Positions 7,768 through 15,912 of a stretch of 64,000 bases of DNA are shown in pieces. Both the position numbers and the translations under genes were made by a program. The notes below the pieces were generated by a model. The model did not search any database and was not told the DNA's origin. It saw nothing but the letters and a program-made list of their open reading frames with translations. Location: assembly GCF_013141715.1 (NCBI RefSeq), contig NZ_WHOA01000148.1, forward strand, positions 62,001 to 126,000, in the 5' to 3' direction. The DNA is from Paenibacillus phytorum (GTDB lineage: Bacteria > Bacillota > Bacilli > Paenibacillales > NBRC-103111). Every line of letters starts with the position of its first letter. Within the stretch, counting starts at the first letter, position 1.

Positions 7768-8658
7768 ATGTACGACAACAACAAATCATCTTTCTGGGCA
7801 ATATGGCTATCCCTCATCAGCAATATTATTCTCACCGCAATGAAAATCGTGATAGGTTTACTGTTTCACAGTGAGGTTTTATTAGCAGACGGGGTTCATA
7901 ACGCAGGTGATATTATTGCCACGATCGCAGCACTCAGCGCGATGCAAATTTCCAAGCTTCCAGCCGATGAAGACCACCCCTATGGCCATGGCAAAGCAGA
8001 GGTGTTAGGTTCTGGATTTGTAGCTTTTATCCTTGCGCTAGCAGCCATTTATATTGCCTATCATTCAACAGCCGCATTTTTCCACGAACCTTTAAAACCA
8101 AGCTTAATTGCCTTTATTGCAGCAGCTCTCTCTATGGTTTGGAAATACGTCCTCTATGCGTATACGATGCGGATTGGCAGCAGAACGAACAGTAAAGGGC
8201 TGATTGCTACTGCCAAGGATCACTTGGCCGATGTTTATGCCTCACTGGCGGCAGTTATTGGAATTGGATTGGCATTTGTTGGTAAAACTTATAACATTCA
8301 CTGGTTATCTTACGGAGATGCAGCGGCGGGAATTATCGTTTCATTATTAGTTTTAAGATTAGCTGTGGAAATGGGCAAGGAAGCCTTTGACGTCCTGATG
8401 GAGAAAACGGTGGATCAACAAAAGCTGCTTCAGTATACGCAGTTAATCCAATCGGTTCCACAGGTTAAACGAATTGATCGTATTCGCGCAAGGGAACACG
8501 GTCATTACATTTTAGTGGATGCCAGAGTTGCTATTCCAGGTGAGCTCACGGTCCAACAAGGTCATGATATCTCCCGTGCTATCAAGAAATCCATTATGGA
8601 ACAGCATGGTGACGTAGATGAAGTCCTTATCCATTTGAACCCTTGGTACAAAGAATGA
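7768..8658 (+). CDS. Cation diffusion facilitator (CDF) transporter
   Basis: 296 residues from the ATG at 7768, which follows GGAGGAGG by nine bases; an in-frame TTG at 7735 lies inside the upstream hairpin region and is unlikely. Six hydrophobic segments occupy residues 10-200 and a cytoplasmic domain of about 85 residues follows. The intramembrane metal site reads H44-x3-D48 in TM2 (GVHNAGD) and H-x3-D in TM5 (DHLADVYAS), plus the DEDHPYGHGKAE loop. In CDF proteins an HD/HD quartet usually goes with zinc or cobalt, while DD/DD goes with manganese, so zinc-type efflux driven by protons is the best guess. The leader carries a terminator-like hairpin that may regulate it. Confidence 0.88.
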   Translation: MYDNNKSSFWAIWLSLISNIILTAMKIVIGLLFHSEVLLADGVHNAGDIIATIAALSAMQISKLPADEDHPYGHGKAEVLGSGFVAFILALAAIYIAYHSTAAFFHEPLKPSLIAFIAAALSMVWKYVLYAYTMRIGSRTNSKGLIATAKDHLADVYASLAAVIGIGLAFVGKTYNIHWLSYGDAAAGIIVSLLVLRLAVEMGKEAFDVLMEKTVDQQKLLQYTQLIQSVPQVKRIDRIRAREHGHYILVDARVAIPGELTVQQGHDISRAIKKSIMEQHGDVDEVLIHLNPWYKE

Positions 8659-8734
8659 CTGTCCATTTTTCATTTTATTAAAATAAGTATATAATGGGCT
8701 CAACAACACGAAAATAACAGAAAGCGGTGCTGTG

Positions 8735-8956
8735 ATGTCAAGCAATGCTTATTATTTAATCTTTTCTGTCATATTAATAGCGGCAGTCTTATTTACAGTG
8801 ATCATTGGTAACTCTCGAACAAATAAAGACGGCAATCCCGAATATGACAACAAAACCAAAGGCAATTGGTCTCGACTTACGTTCTTCTATGTTGTTGCGA
8901 TTGCCCTTGGAGTGCTTGCGCTGATTCTCTATGTAGTTAACCGTACATCCACGTAA
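8735..8956 (+). CDS. Small two-helix membrane protein, unknown function
   Basis: 73 residues from the ATG at 8735 (a GTG directly before it is also possible); the ribosome site is weak. Two hydrophobic stretches, residues about 7-25 (LIFSVILIAAVLFTVIIG) and 50-68 (FFYVVAIALGVLALILYVV), flank a polar loop rich in N, D and K. I do not recognise a named family. It lies 76 bases after the CDF transporter on the same strand and could be cotranscribed, but a separate promoter in the gap (TATAAT-like bases near 8690) is equally possible. It is followed by a structured repeat and then a bidirectional terminator. Confidence 0.6.
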   Translation: MSSNAYYLIFSVILIAAVLFTVIIGNSRTNKDGNPEYDNKTKGNWSRLTFFYVVAIALGVLALILYVVNRTST

Positions 8957-8961
8957 ACGTA

Positions 8962-9056
8962 ACCAAGGATAAACGACTCCGTCGTCCTTCTGGGACGAGC
9001 GCGTTTGTCAAGGTAGATGCGAAGCAAAAGTATAAAACTTATACTTTCTTATCTAC
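8962..9056. repeat. Structured intergenic repeat, copy 1
   Basis: The segment has a long imperfect hairpin (GATAAACG at one end pairing with CGTTTGTC at the other, with GTCGTCC/GGGACGA inside), then AAGTATAAAACTTATACTT and TTCTTAT. The core AAAACTTATACTTTCTTAT (9034-9052) recurs exactly at 36656-36674, and in both places it is preceded by a GAGCG..CGCGTTT..AGGTAG block. It is therefore a dispersed family and not part of the neighbouring terminator. Confidence 0.65.
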
Positions 9057-9057
9057 T

Positions 9058-9104
9058 CAAAAAGACGCTAGCCAGGATCTTCATCCTGATTAGCGTCTTT
9101 TTTG
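9058..9104. terminator. Bidirectional terminator between the small membrane gene and msrAB
   Basis: AAAAAGACGCTA pairs with TAGCGTCTTTTTT, with an inner AGGAT/ATCCT stem. A and T runs on both sides let it work for the plus-strand gene ending at 8956 and for msrAB ending at 9125. Confidence 0.85.
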
Positions 9105-9124
9105 TAAATCTCACTTGAAAGATC

Positions 9125-10108
9125 TTACTTCTCTTCAAAAAAACGAAGATAAGCGCCGTAGCCTTCCTTCTCCAGATCAGCTAACGGAATAAACCGAAGT
9201 GCAGCTGAATTAATGCAGTATCTGAGACCATTAGGCCCTGGACCATCATTAAATACGTGACCTAAGTGGGAATCAGCTTCATGACTTCGCACCTCTGTAC
9301 GCACCATGAAATGACTAGTGTCTGTTTTCTCTTTCACACTTCCTTCAAAGACGGGTTTCGTGAAGCTAGGCCAGCCACAGCCCGAATCAAATTTGTCATA
9401 AGAACTGAATAATGGCTCGCCCGAAACGATGTCCACATACATGCCCTTCTCATGAGAGTCCCAGAACTCATTCTCAAATGGCCGCTCTGTCCCATTATTT
9501 TGCGTTACTTCAAATTGAATCGGTGTTAATTTTTGCTTACGTTCCGCTTTATCCTTGGCTGTGTTCCAATGCTTCTCAATATAGGAATCACGTCCTGATC
9601 CTTTGCGGTAGGCCTTGTAATGCTGCGGATTTTTGTGATGATAGTCCTGATGATAATCTTCACCGGGATAAAAGGCTTCAGCATCAATCCGAACAATCTC
9701 CGTCACGAGAGGCCGATCGAATCGACCGCTATCCTGAAGTGCTTGCTTGGAAGCTTCCGCTTTCTCTTTCTGCTCGTCACTATGGGCAAAAATCCCAGTC
9801 CGGTAAGACGATCCGCGGTCATGGAACTGACCTCCTGCATCCGTGGGATCAATCTGACGCCAAAATGTATCAAGTAATTTATCATAAGGGTATAGTTCGG
9901 GGTCAAATGTAATTTGAACCGCTTCTGCATGTCCTGTTGTTTCCGAGCATACTTCCTTGTAAGTTGGATTGCTTGTGTGACCGCCAATATAACCTGACAC
10001 AACGGATATAATACCTGGCAGTTCCTCAAATGGTGTAACCATACACCAGAAACATCCACCAGCAAAAGTTGCCTTTTCATAATTGCCTTGTTGAATGTTA
10101 TCAACCAT
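9125..10108 (-). CDS. msrAB: Fused peptide methionine sulfoxide reductase MsrA-MsrB
   Basis: 327 residues from the ATG at 10108, preceded by AGAGGTG; an in-frame upstream start would add 23 residues without a ribosome site. The N-terminal half is MsrA with the catalytic GCFWC motif (Cys19 nucleophile, residues 17-22), which reduces methionine-S-sulfoxide. The C-terminal half, from about residue 180, is MsrB with SGCGWPSF, HLGHVF and the catalytic cysteine in RYCINSAALRF, reducing the R epimer. Fusion of both activities lets one cytoplasmic protein repair both epimers of oxidised methionine using thioredoxin. No signal peptide is seen. It is monocistronic between two terminators. Confidence 0.95.
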   Translation of the reverse strand: MVDNIQQGNYEKATFAGGCFWCMVTPFEELPGIISVVSGYIGGHTSNPTYKEVCSETTGHAEAVQITFDPELYPYDKLLDTFWRQIDPTDAGGQFHDRGSSYRTGIFAHSDEQKEKAEASKQALQDSGRFDRPLVTEIVRIDAEAFYPGEDYHQDYHHKNPQHYKAYRKGSGRDSYIEKHWNTAKDKAERKQKLTPIQFEVTQNNGTERPFENEFWDSHEKGMYVDIVSGEPLFSSYDKFDSGCGWPSFTKPVFEGSVKEKTDTSHFMVRTEVRSHEADSHLGHVFNDGPGPNGLRYCINSAALRFIPLADLEKEGYGAYLRFFEEK

Positions 10109-10170
10109 TTCTACATCACCTCTTCCTTTCGAATCCCTTCTATCATACCAAAAAATGACCGAACAACCAA

Positions 10171-10199
10171 AAGACACCGTTCATCCAGAACGGTGTCTT
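10171..10199 (-). terminator. Terminator of ppaC
   Basis: AAGACACCGTTC pairs with AACGGTGTCTT around a short loop; on the minus strand it is followed by a T run broken by GG. It lies about 18 bases after the ppaC stop codon. Confidence 0.7.
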
Positions 10200-10216
10200 C
10201 GTAATAAAGCTGATTC

Positions 10217-11149
10217 CTACAGGTTGTTGAAGATATCCGTAAGAACAGGAACGATTTGAGATTTACGTGAAACTACGCCCTTGAGCAGCGCTTTGTTGTC
10301 TACAAGTGTAACGTTGTAAGCTTTCTCTACAGCATCAGCTTTGCGTCCAAGAGCAAGACCAACGGAATCATTGTTAAGAATGTCTGTAACAACAAACAAG
10401 AACAAGTCCAGGTTTTTCTCAGCGATGATGGCATTAAGCGCGGATTCAATTTCAGCTTGTTGGGAAAGAACATCATTAACATCAACCGCATTCACTTGTG
10501 CGATTTCAGCTTTGTAGCTGCCCATTTGGAATTCTTTTGCGTCCAAAGAAATCAATTGTGCAACAGTTTTGTCACTTAGATCTGCTCCGGCTTTCAACAT
10601 TTCCAGACCATAAGTCTCAGCGTCAACGCCAGCAATTGCAGCAAGTTCACGAGCAGCGGCAACATCTTGCTCTGTGCAAGTAGGGGATTTGAACAACAAG
10701 GAATCTGAAATGATAGCTGAAAGCATCAAACCTGCGATGTCTTTGTCGATGGAAACTCCGTTTTCTTTGTACAATTTATTTAGGATGGTCGCTGTGCAAC
10801 CAACTGGCTCTGCGCGGTAGTAAAGCGGGTGGCTAGTCTCGAAGTTAGCAATACGGTGGTGGTCAATGACTTCCACAACACGTACTTGATCGATGTCTGA
10901 AGCACTTTGTTGACGTTCAACATGGTCTACCAAGATGACATTAGCTGCTTCATTCGCTACAGTCTCAACTTGACGAGGCGCTGCAACTTTAAAAGTATCC
11001 AAAGCATATTGAGTTTCACCATTCACGCTGCCAAGACGAACAGCCTCAACCTCTTGGCCTAATTTCGTTTTCAGTGCAGCATAAGCAATTGCTGATGTGA
11101 TTGAATCAGTGTCCGGATTTTTATGTCCGAAAATTAGTGTTTTTGACAT
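10217..11149 (-). CDS. ppaC: Manganese-dependent inorganic pyrophosphatase (family II)
   Basis: 310 residues, ATG with AAGGAG seven bases before it. Family II features are all present: the first metal-binding block GHKNPDTDS near residues 8-16, the DHV/VEVIDHHR (DHH) motif near 97, and the C-terminal substrate-binding SRKSQIVP near 295. The enzyme hydrolyses pyrophosphate to two phosphates in the cytoplasm and pulls biosynthetic reactions forward; it needs Mn2+ or Co2+. Length matches the 309-residue B. subtilis protein. It is transcribed alone, with a terminator behind and a 600-base gene-free stretch in front. Confidence 0.96.
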   Translation of the reverse strand: MSKTLIFGHKNPDTDSITSAIAYAALKTKLGQEVEAVRLGSVNGETQYALDTFKVAAPRQVETVANEAANVILVDHVERQQSASDIDQVRVVEVIDHHRIANFETSHPLYYRAEPVGCTATILNKLYKENGVSIDKDIAGLMLSAIISDSLLFKSPTCTEQDVAAARELAAIAGVDAETYGLEMLKAGADLSDKTVAQLISLDAKEFQMGSYKAEIAQVNAVDVNDVLSQQAEIESALNAIIAEKNLDLFLFVVTDILNNDSVGLALGRKADAVEKAYNVTLVDNKALLKGVVSRKSQIVPVLTDIFNNL

Positions 11150-11379
11150 TGTACGACTCCTTAACCGATATAGTGTAGTTAGAGCATATAATCTCTATTT
11201 ACGATTATACTAAAAAATCTCGTTAAATCCACTAAAACCAAAAGCTTTAGTGTGAATTAAAAAAATGGACTGAAACTGGTTTGGTAAGGGATGTTGATCC
11301 CAGTAGTAAAAGGGTTATAGTTGATTCAAATAATGATTGGCTCAAGCAATGTTTAGTTCAAAATAATGTTTGGTTCAAG

Positions 11380-11565
11380 TTGTTGTATTTTGTACAACAA
11401 TAGGCAAGAAATTCCGTGAATACCACGCGATTGTTGCATAAATTACAACTTTTTCTCCCAAAAGTAGCTCCATAGAAGGAAATAAGGCTTAATTGTTGTA
11501 CTGCATACAACATTCACAGCTATGTGAGGAGAAACTCACGAGAATTGTTGTACGATGTACAACAT
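11380..11565. repeat. Array of four TTGTTGTA...TACAACA palindromes in a gene-free stretch
   Basis: The stretch 11150-11752 has no supported gene. Four copies of a 20-21-base palindrome occur at 11380-11400, 11431-11450, 11493-11513 and 11545-11565: TTGTTGTA, about five variable bases, then TACAACA. Starts are 51, 62 and 52 bases apart, and the intervening sequence is not conserved. The second copy has decayed arms. The rest of the stretch (11150-11379 and 11570-11752) shows only the ppaC leader and A+T-rich sequence. Confidence 0.75.
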
Positions 11566-11752
11566 CACCTCAAAAAATTCAAGAATAGGCTGTCAAACTG
11601 GCTTCCTAATTCTCTTTCTCCTTCTAACCGGAAACAAAACCACACTCTACAAATTCACCTTCACGATTTAAAACAAACGCCTTCGGCTCTACGTTATACC
11701 AATACAGTCTAGTTAGATTGGAAACGAGACAAGGCGACTAGACTTATTGACT

Positions 11753-12595
11753 CTAAGTGGGTACCTTTAGTTCCTTCTTCCCGAAATTTGAAAGCTTCTG
11801 AACCCATGTAGCAAAATCATCTTCGCCAAGAACGACAATTCGACTTAGTTCATATGGCGACTGGTTTGGCGAAGCATCCCCTTCCTTCGTTGTGAAGGCA
11901 TAGCGGAATGCCTCGTTTTTTAAGATCTTCAACGTATCCTCGTTGTACTCGCCAAACGGATAAGCAAAAACATCTGCGCTCCTCCCAAGCGCCTGCTCAA
12001 TACGTCGGCGCGATTCCGTGATCTCCTCGCGCTGCTGTTCAATGCTGAGCTGTGGGAGATGCGGATGTGTCATGCTATGCGGCGCTATGTCCCACCCCGC
12101 CGCGCTCAGCTCTTTCACTTGTGGCCAGCTCAAGTATCCTGGCTGGCCAATGAATCCTGGCGACAGGAACAGCGTCGCCGGAAAGCCGTGCCGCTGGAGG
12201 ATCGGCATCGCCACCTCAGCATTGTTCGCGTAGCCGTCATCGAACGTGAGCAGCACGGGCCTCTCCGGTGACGGCTGTTTCTTCTCGATGATGCGCGCGA
12301 AGTCGCCCAGCGTCAACGGGGTGTAGTGATGCGCAGCCAAATAGTCCATTTGGCGCGCGAGCATATCGGGGTGGAGCACGTACGTGTTCCCTGGCTCCAC
12401 CCCGATGCTGTGGTAGTTCAGCACGGGAATCGCGATCCCGTGCTGCTGCTCATCCGCCGCTACTCGGGAGGCGGATGCTCGAGCTGCTGCTGGCACGAAG
12501 CATGCCAGCAAGTGCAGCGTAAGCGCGAAGACGAGTGCGAGTCTTGGCGCTCTTTGCAGATGACTCTTAGTTCTCATATCATTCATAATTCGCAC
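11753..12595 (-). CDS. Secreted polysaccharide deacetylase (NodB domain)
   Basis: 280 residues. The start is uncertain: GTG at 12595 and later ATG codons at residues 4 and 7 are in frame, none with a strong ribosome site. A basic stretch and a hydrophobic core (residues about 18-40, ending ARASA) form a signal peptide. The NodB fold carries TFDDGY (metal/catalytic Asp pair) near residue 118 and HSMTHPHLP (two metal-binding His) near 173, then FAYPFGEYN. It probably removes acetyl groups from cell-wall or exopolysaccharide N-acetylglucosamine. The central part (about 11990-12560) is much richer in G+C than its surroundings. Its upstream region contains a degenerate tandem duplication. Confidence 0.88.
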   Translation of the reverse strand: MRIMNDMRTKSHLQRAPRLALVFALTLHLLACFVPAAARASASRVAADEQQHGIAIPVLNYHSIGVEPGNTYVLHPDMLARQMDYLAAHHYTPLTLGDFARIIEKKQPSPERPVLLTFDDGYANNAEVAMPILQRHGFPATLFLSPGFIGQPGYLSWPQVKELSAAGWDIAPHSMTHPHLPQLSIEQQREEITESRRRIEQALGRSADVFAYPFGEYNEDTLKILKNEAFRYAFTTKEGDASPNQSPYELSRIVVLGEDDFATWVQKLSNFGKKELKVPT

Positions 12596-12711
12596 ATCCG
12601 ATTCATGTCATACTTCTCATACTTCACTTAAATCTCATTCATCTCATACTCCGCACATTTGATTTATGTGGTATATCATGCCTCGCTTATATCTCACACA
12701 TCCTATAACTC
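12591..12711. repeat. Degenerate tandem duplication, 61-base period
   Basis: A unit beginning CGCACATCCGATTCATG at 12591 is repeated, diverged, from 12652 (CGCACATTTGATTTATG), and similarity continues through the CTTA-ATCTCA segment to about 12711. It lies at the 5' end of the deacetylase gene, in its presumed leader or promoter. Confidence 0.5.
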
Positions 12712-12801
12712 GAATTGAAATCGTATAAGTTTCCTCACATGTATTTACAGCCTCTCCGTCCCCTATGTTTAGTATGCATCACGTCTCCCCGTGAGATAAA
12801 C

Positions 12802-12836
12802 AAAAAGGCTACCGGTTAAATCATCGGTAGCTTTTT
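12802..12836 (-). terminator. Terminator behind the broken map gene
   Basis: GGCTACCG pairs with CGGTAGC around a loop of about 11 bases, with five or more T after it on the minus strand and a T run on the plus strand too. It lies about 45 bases after the shifted-frame stop of the aminopeptidase relic. Confidence 0.7.
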
Positions 12837-12878
12837 CTTATGATTTTTCAAATAACTTTTCCCGTTTAATAAATATAT

Positions 12879-13539
12879 TTAGGCTACAGTCACGATGATG
12901 GGCTGGTTCTTTGTAATAATTATAGTATGCTCATGCTGCGCTACAAAACTATGGTTAGGAACACTTAGCGTCCATCCATCCGCCTGCTCAACAACATAAT
13001 CAGCGCTTGTTGATAGAAATGACTAAACCTTCTTTCAAAATACGTTTATCATGTTTGTTATAAAATGGAAGAATCTCTGGGGATTCGTGTATGGATCTTC
13101 CCACACCGTGGCTGCACAAATTTTTGACTACTTTGTAACCACCTTTTTCAGCTTCTATTTGGATGATTCTCCCTATTTCGTTCAACTTTACTCCGTGTTT
13201 AAGTGAATTTATGACTTTCATCATTGTATCGTGAGTATATTGGCAGAGACGAGTTACAGATAAGTCGTATGGAGGCATTTGAAAAGAATGCCCCGAATCC
13301 GCAATATAACCATTCATTTCAGCACAAACGTCGACGTTTATCAAGTCACCCTTTTGAATTTTTCTATCACTTGGTATACCATGAGCTACTTCTCTATTAA
13401 TGCTAATACATGTATTGCCTGGAAAGTTAAGCATTTTTTTGGGTGCAGATACAGCACCACGGCTTTTCAAAAACAGACCACCCATATGATCTAGCTCCTG
13501 GGTCGTCATTCCGACACGTGCATTACGTTTCATTTCCAT
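12879..13539 (-). pseudogene. map: Type I methionine aminopeptidase, inactivated by deletion and frameshift
   Basis: From 13539 the frame reads 179 residues of a type I methionine aminopeptidase with both metal Asp positions (INVDVCAE and GYIADSG) and the active-site His (SHGVGRSIHESPE). It stops at 13000-13002 right after EGLVISI. The missing end is present in another frame from about 13008 down to the stop at 12879-12881: TSADYVVEQADGWTL and FVAQHEHTIIIT. In intact relatives the ISI segment continues with EPFIS; here about 14 bases encoding it are gone, so the frame is shifted and the conserved metal-binding Glu is lost. The usual first 25 or so residues are also absent. It is presumably a decayed second copy; the essential one must lie elsewhere. 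Confidence 0.88.
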
Positions 13540-13588
13540 AATCGTATTTCATGACCGTAAGTTTATTAACTAAATCGACAATTTGCTC

Positions 13589-13942
13589 TTAAGCCTTCCG
13601 CTTATTATAACCGCGATCCTCATATGGCTGTAACTCCTCAAGCCACTTCTCTTCCAGCTTTTTCAGCGCATCGTTTTCGTCGAAGTAACCGGTCTCCTTT
13701 ACTTTGAGCACTTCTAGAACCTCAAGCACAAAGGCATCGCCACCAAACTCGTTCCAATCCTTTTGAAGAAACTGGTTCCGATGTGTGCCCATTTGTAGTT
13801 CCATTAGCTTCCCATTCATAGATTTTAAATTCTTCGTGCTTATAACCCACAACTTTCCATTAATCGTATTCCGGACTTGAAATACACCGGCTTCCTTCTT
13901 CGTTTCCTTATATTGCTGCTGCAGCTCTTGTCTACGATTCAT
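13589..13942 (-). CDS. GIY-YIG nuclease family protein
   Basis: 117 residues from the ATG at 13942, chosen because AAGGAG lies nine bases upstream and relatives start with a similar RRxELQ segment; the frame continues upstream to a TTG at 13993. The sequence resembles small Bacillota proteins annotated GIY-YIG nuclease family, with GVFQVRN standing for the GIY/YIG strands, an NGKLWVIST strand, and the LQKDWNEFGGDAFVLEVLE block. Whether it still cleaves DNA is unknown; the classical GIY and YIG triplets are not both intact. It follows the DUF2087 gene with a short gap or overlap and is probably in the same transcript. Confidence 0.7.
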   Translation of the reverse strand: MNRRQELQQQYKETKKEAGVFQVRNTINGKLWVISTKNLKSMNGKLMELQMGTHRNQFLQKDWNEFGGDAFVLEVLEVLKVKETGYFDENDALKKLEEKWLEELQPYEDRGYNKRKA

Positions 13943-13977
13943 CTCGTTGGTCTCCTTTTTATTCATGTTGTTCATAG

Positions 13978-14727
13978 TCATCCTTTCAGCCAATATTGAC
14001 TTCCGTCTGGTTGTCGATCGAGAAAGCCATATTCAATCAAATATCTGCGTATTTTGGCATAGTCGTGAAAGACTGGCTTGATCATCTCGTTTACTTCCTT
14101 TTCTCCATAATAGCGATCCTGTTCGAATCGTTTGGCAATTTCACGCAGCACAACGACTTTATGCTTTTCTTGTTGTGAAAATGAAACTAGTTCACCTGAC
14201 GTGCCATCAGGGAAATACTTGTTAACGATCTTCTCGTACTCATCTTCCGTAATATTGTATCGTTCATCCACCATCTTGGCCGATTTATGAATCTCTACAA
14301 AAGCTGGCGCATGCTGGTCCTTCTCTTTCAACAGCTCCATCATCGTCACAAAAATCTTGGCTTGGCGCTCTTTCTCCTTCAATCCAAATCGATGATTCCT
14401 GATTGTTGAGGCACTGCCAATGCCCAATTCCTTTTGGATTTCACTATCGCTCTTTCCTTCATAGAAAAGCTGAAGCAAACTATTCTGATGATCAGTCAGA
14501 CCTGTAAGCTTTTTATCCAACCCGATAAAATATTGAAAGACAGATCCATGCGCATGCCCAATATGCCATTTCAGATAACGCTCTGCCTCATATAAGACAC
14601 CATCCTGGGGATAAATAATTCCCGCTTCCGTTCTCTTGCCGCAAAGTAAACAAATGTAACCATCATCTTCCTGAACATAGCCGCGTTTCCACTCATCGAG
14701 TGAGGCTTTCCAAAACATTTCAGACAT
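13978..14727 (-). CDS. DUF2087 transcription factor with HTH and zinc-finger-like N-terminus
   Basis: 249 residues from the ATG at 14727 (a GTG five codons earlier is possible). Three parts are seen: residues 24-60 with C-x2-C (CLLCGK) and later H-x3-H (HIGHAH), which may bind zinc; a LuxR-like helix-turn-helix at about 75-122 (LTDHQNSLLQLFYEGKSDSEI and ASTIRNHRFGLK); and the C-terminal DUF2087 domain at about 165-245, with YFPDG, YYGEKEVNEMI, DYAKIRRYLIEYGFLDR and the final SQYWL. DUF2087 proteins are commonly regulators. The neighbouring GIY-YIG gene directly downstream is the likely cotranscribed partner. Confidence 0.85.
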   Translation of the reverse strand: MSEMFWKASLDEWKRGYVQEDDGYICLLCGKRTEAGIIYPQDGVLYEAERYLKWHIGHAHGSVFQYFIGLDKKLTGLTDHQNSLLQLFYEGKSDSEIQKELGIGSASTIRNHRFGLKEKERQAKIFVTMMELLKEKDQHAPAFVEIHKSAKMVDERYNITEDEYEKIVNKYFPDGTSGELVSFSQQEKHKVVVLREIAKRFEQDRYYGEKEVNEMIKPVFHDYAKIRRYLIEYGFLDRQPDGSQYWLKG

Positions 14728-14811
14728 TTCCAAAATAAACACTTCCTAATAAAGTTTGTTATATACTAGATATTATATTGTTTTGTTTATTAAAATGTCA
14801 AACCATGGAAC

Positions 14812-14843
14812 AAAAAAAGAATCCCTTTCAGTTAAAAGGATTC
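14812..14843 (-). terminator. Terminator of the DUF6157 gene
   Basis: On the minus strand GGAATCCTTTT pairs with AAAGGGATTC and is followed by seven T. It lies 24 bases after the stop codon of the DUF6157 gene and in front of the DUF2087 gene. Confidence 0.8.
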
Positions 14844-14866
14844 CTTATTTCCTCATCCTATTTCTT

Positions 14867-15316
14867 TCACCCGCGAGAATTTCTCATCGCAAATAATAAC
14901 TTTGGACCCTCTTCACGCCCCGTACCTGCTTCAACAAATTGCTGGTAGGCTTCGGATTCCATGGGGTAAATCGCAATTTTGCCTTCTTCATTGTAGTGGA
15001 CACCCCAACCGTGCTTTTTGGGAAGCATGGATGCTCTTAAACAAGGGTGGTTTTTAGAAAAAAGCTCCTTACGAATTTCATCACTGCGAGTTTCGATTTC
15101 ACTCTGAGGGATTTGCTTATGTTGCAAATGGACTTCATAAATAAGCTCGCCTTGGGTATATTTGTAAGGGTTCTGAGAAAGCAGCTCGTATTGGATCAAG
15201 TGAGCGGTTTTACTATCCTTTTTCATGGAAGGAACAATTCCTACTTCAACTGGACAGTCAGCAGAAACCTGTATAAATGTATCCTTATAACTCATATGTG
15301 CATCATCATAGGCCAT
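14867..15316 (-). CDS. DUF6157 family protein
   Basis: 149 residues, ATG at 15316 with its GGAGGG ribosome site embedded in the last codons of the upstream DUF1697 gene. The arrangement YKDTFIQVSADCPVEVGIVP followed by KTAHLIQYELLSQNPYKYTQGELIYEV is characteristic of DUF6157, a family of unknown function. No membrane segment or signal peptide is present, so it is cytoplasmic. With only six bases between it and the upstream gene it is almost certainly cotranscribed and translationally coupled; a strong terminator follows. Confidence 0.8.
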   Translation of the reverse strand: MAYDDAHMSYKDTFIQVSADCPVEVGIVPSMKKDSKTAHLIQYELLSQNPYKYTQGELIYEVHLQHKQIPQSEIETRSDEIRKELFSKNHPCLRASMLPKKHGWGVHYNEEGKIAIYPMESEAYQQFVEAGTGREEGPKLLFAMRNSRG

Positions 15317-15322
15317 CTTGGT

Positions 15323-15871
15323 TTATCTCCCTCCTTCTGCAAGTTGAATCAATTTATTTACGGTTTCCCAGTTCCTTGTTGTCGCGGATACACCTAGCTT
15401 TTTTTCGATAAAATTGTTGCTGAACTTTGATTCTCCGTAGTTTTTACGAATGAGTAAATACACGGTGAGCCCTTTGACGCGGAACTCGTCCACTTCATTT
15501 TGTAAGGCTTCTAATTTTGCGATAGCCGCATCGGTTGCTGAATGAGATAATAAGGTAACATATCTTTGCTCATTCGCTTCCGCATTGACTATTTGGTAAG
15601 GGGTGTTCTTTACAACCTCATGCAATTCCTCTAATGTTCGGATGACGACAGGAATATCGAAGGTAAGTTGAACCTTGAGCTCACTCACAATTCGATCACG
15701 TACGAACGCAGGGTCATCTTCCTCACAATCAAAAATGACGTTACCGCTTTGTATATACGTAATCACATTTTTATAATCCATGGATTCAAAAATGCTTCGC
15801 AGCTTTTCCATCTTAATAATCTTCTGACCACTGACATTAATTCCGCGCAAAAGCGCAATATACCTCGGCAT
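15323..15871 (-). CDS. DUF1697 domain-containing protein
   Basis: 182 residues, ATG with GAGGT upstream. The start MPRYIALLRGINVSGQ and the segment YIQSGNVIF are signatures of DUF1697, a family of about 180 residues with an unknown, probably cytoplasmic function. The full length of the family is covered, including the C-terminal TTRNWETVNKL motif. It is the first gene of a two-gene unit with the DUF6157 protein. Confidence 0.9.
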   Translation of the reverse strand: MPRYIALLRGINVSGQKIIKMEKLRSIFESMDYKNVITYIQSGNVIFDCEEDDPAFVRDRIVSELKVQLTFDIPVVIRTLEELHEVVKNTPYQIVNAEANEQRYVTLLSHSATDAAIAKLEALQNEVDEFRVKGLTVYLLIRKNYGESKFSNNFIEKKLGVSATTRNWETVNKLIQLAEGGR

Positions 15872-15912
15872 CGCTTAACCTCACAACATTTTTTAATTCC
15901 ATTATACACCAA

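Noticed and set aside
9412..9912. 166-codon plus-strand frame inside msrAB
   Set aside because: Antisense shadow of a well-conserved enzyme, with no ribosome site.
11380..11565. CRISPR-like regular spacing
   Set aside because: Units are only about 20 bases and diverged, spacing varies from 51 to 62, there are just four units, and no cas genes are present.
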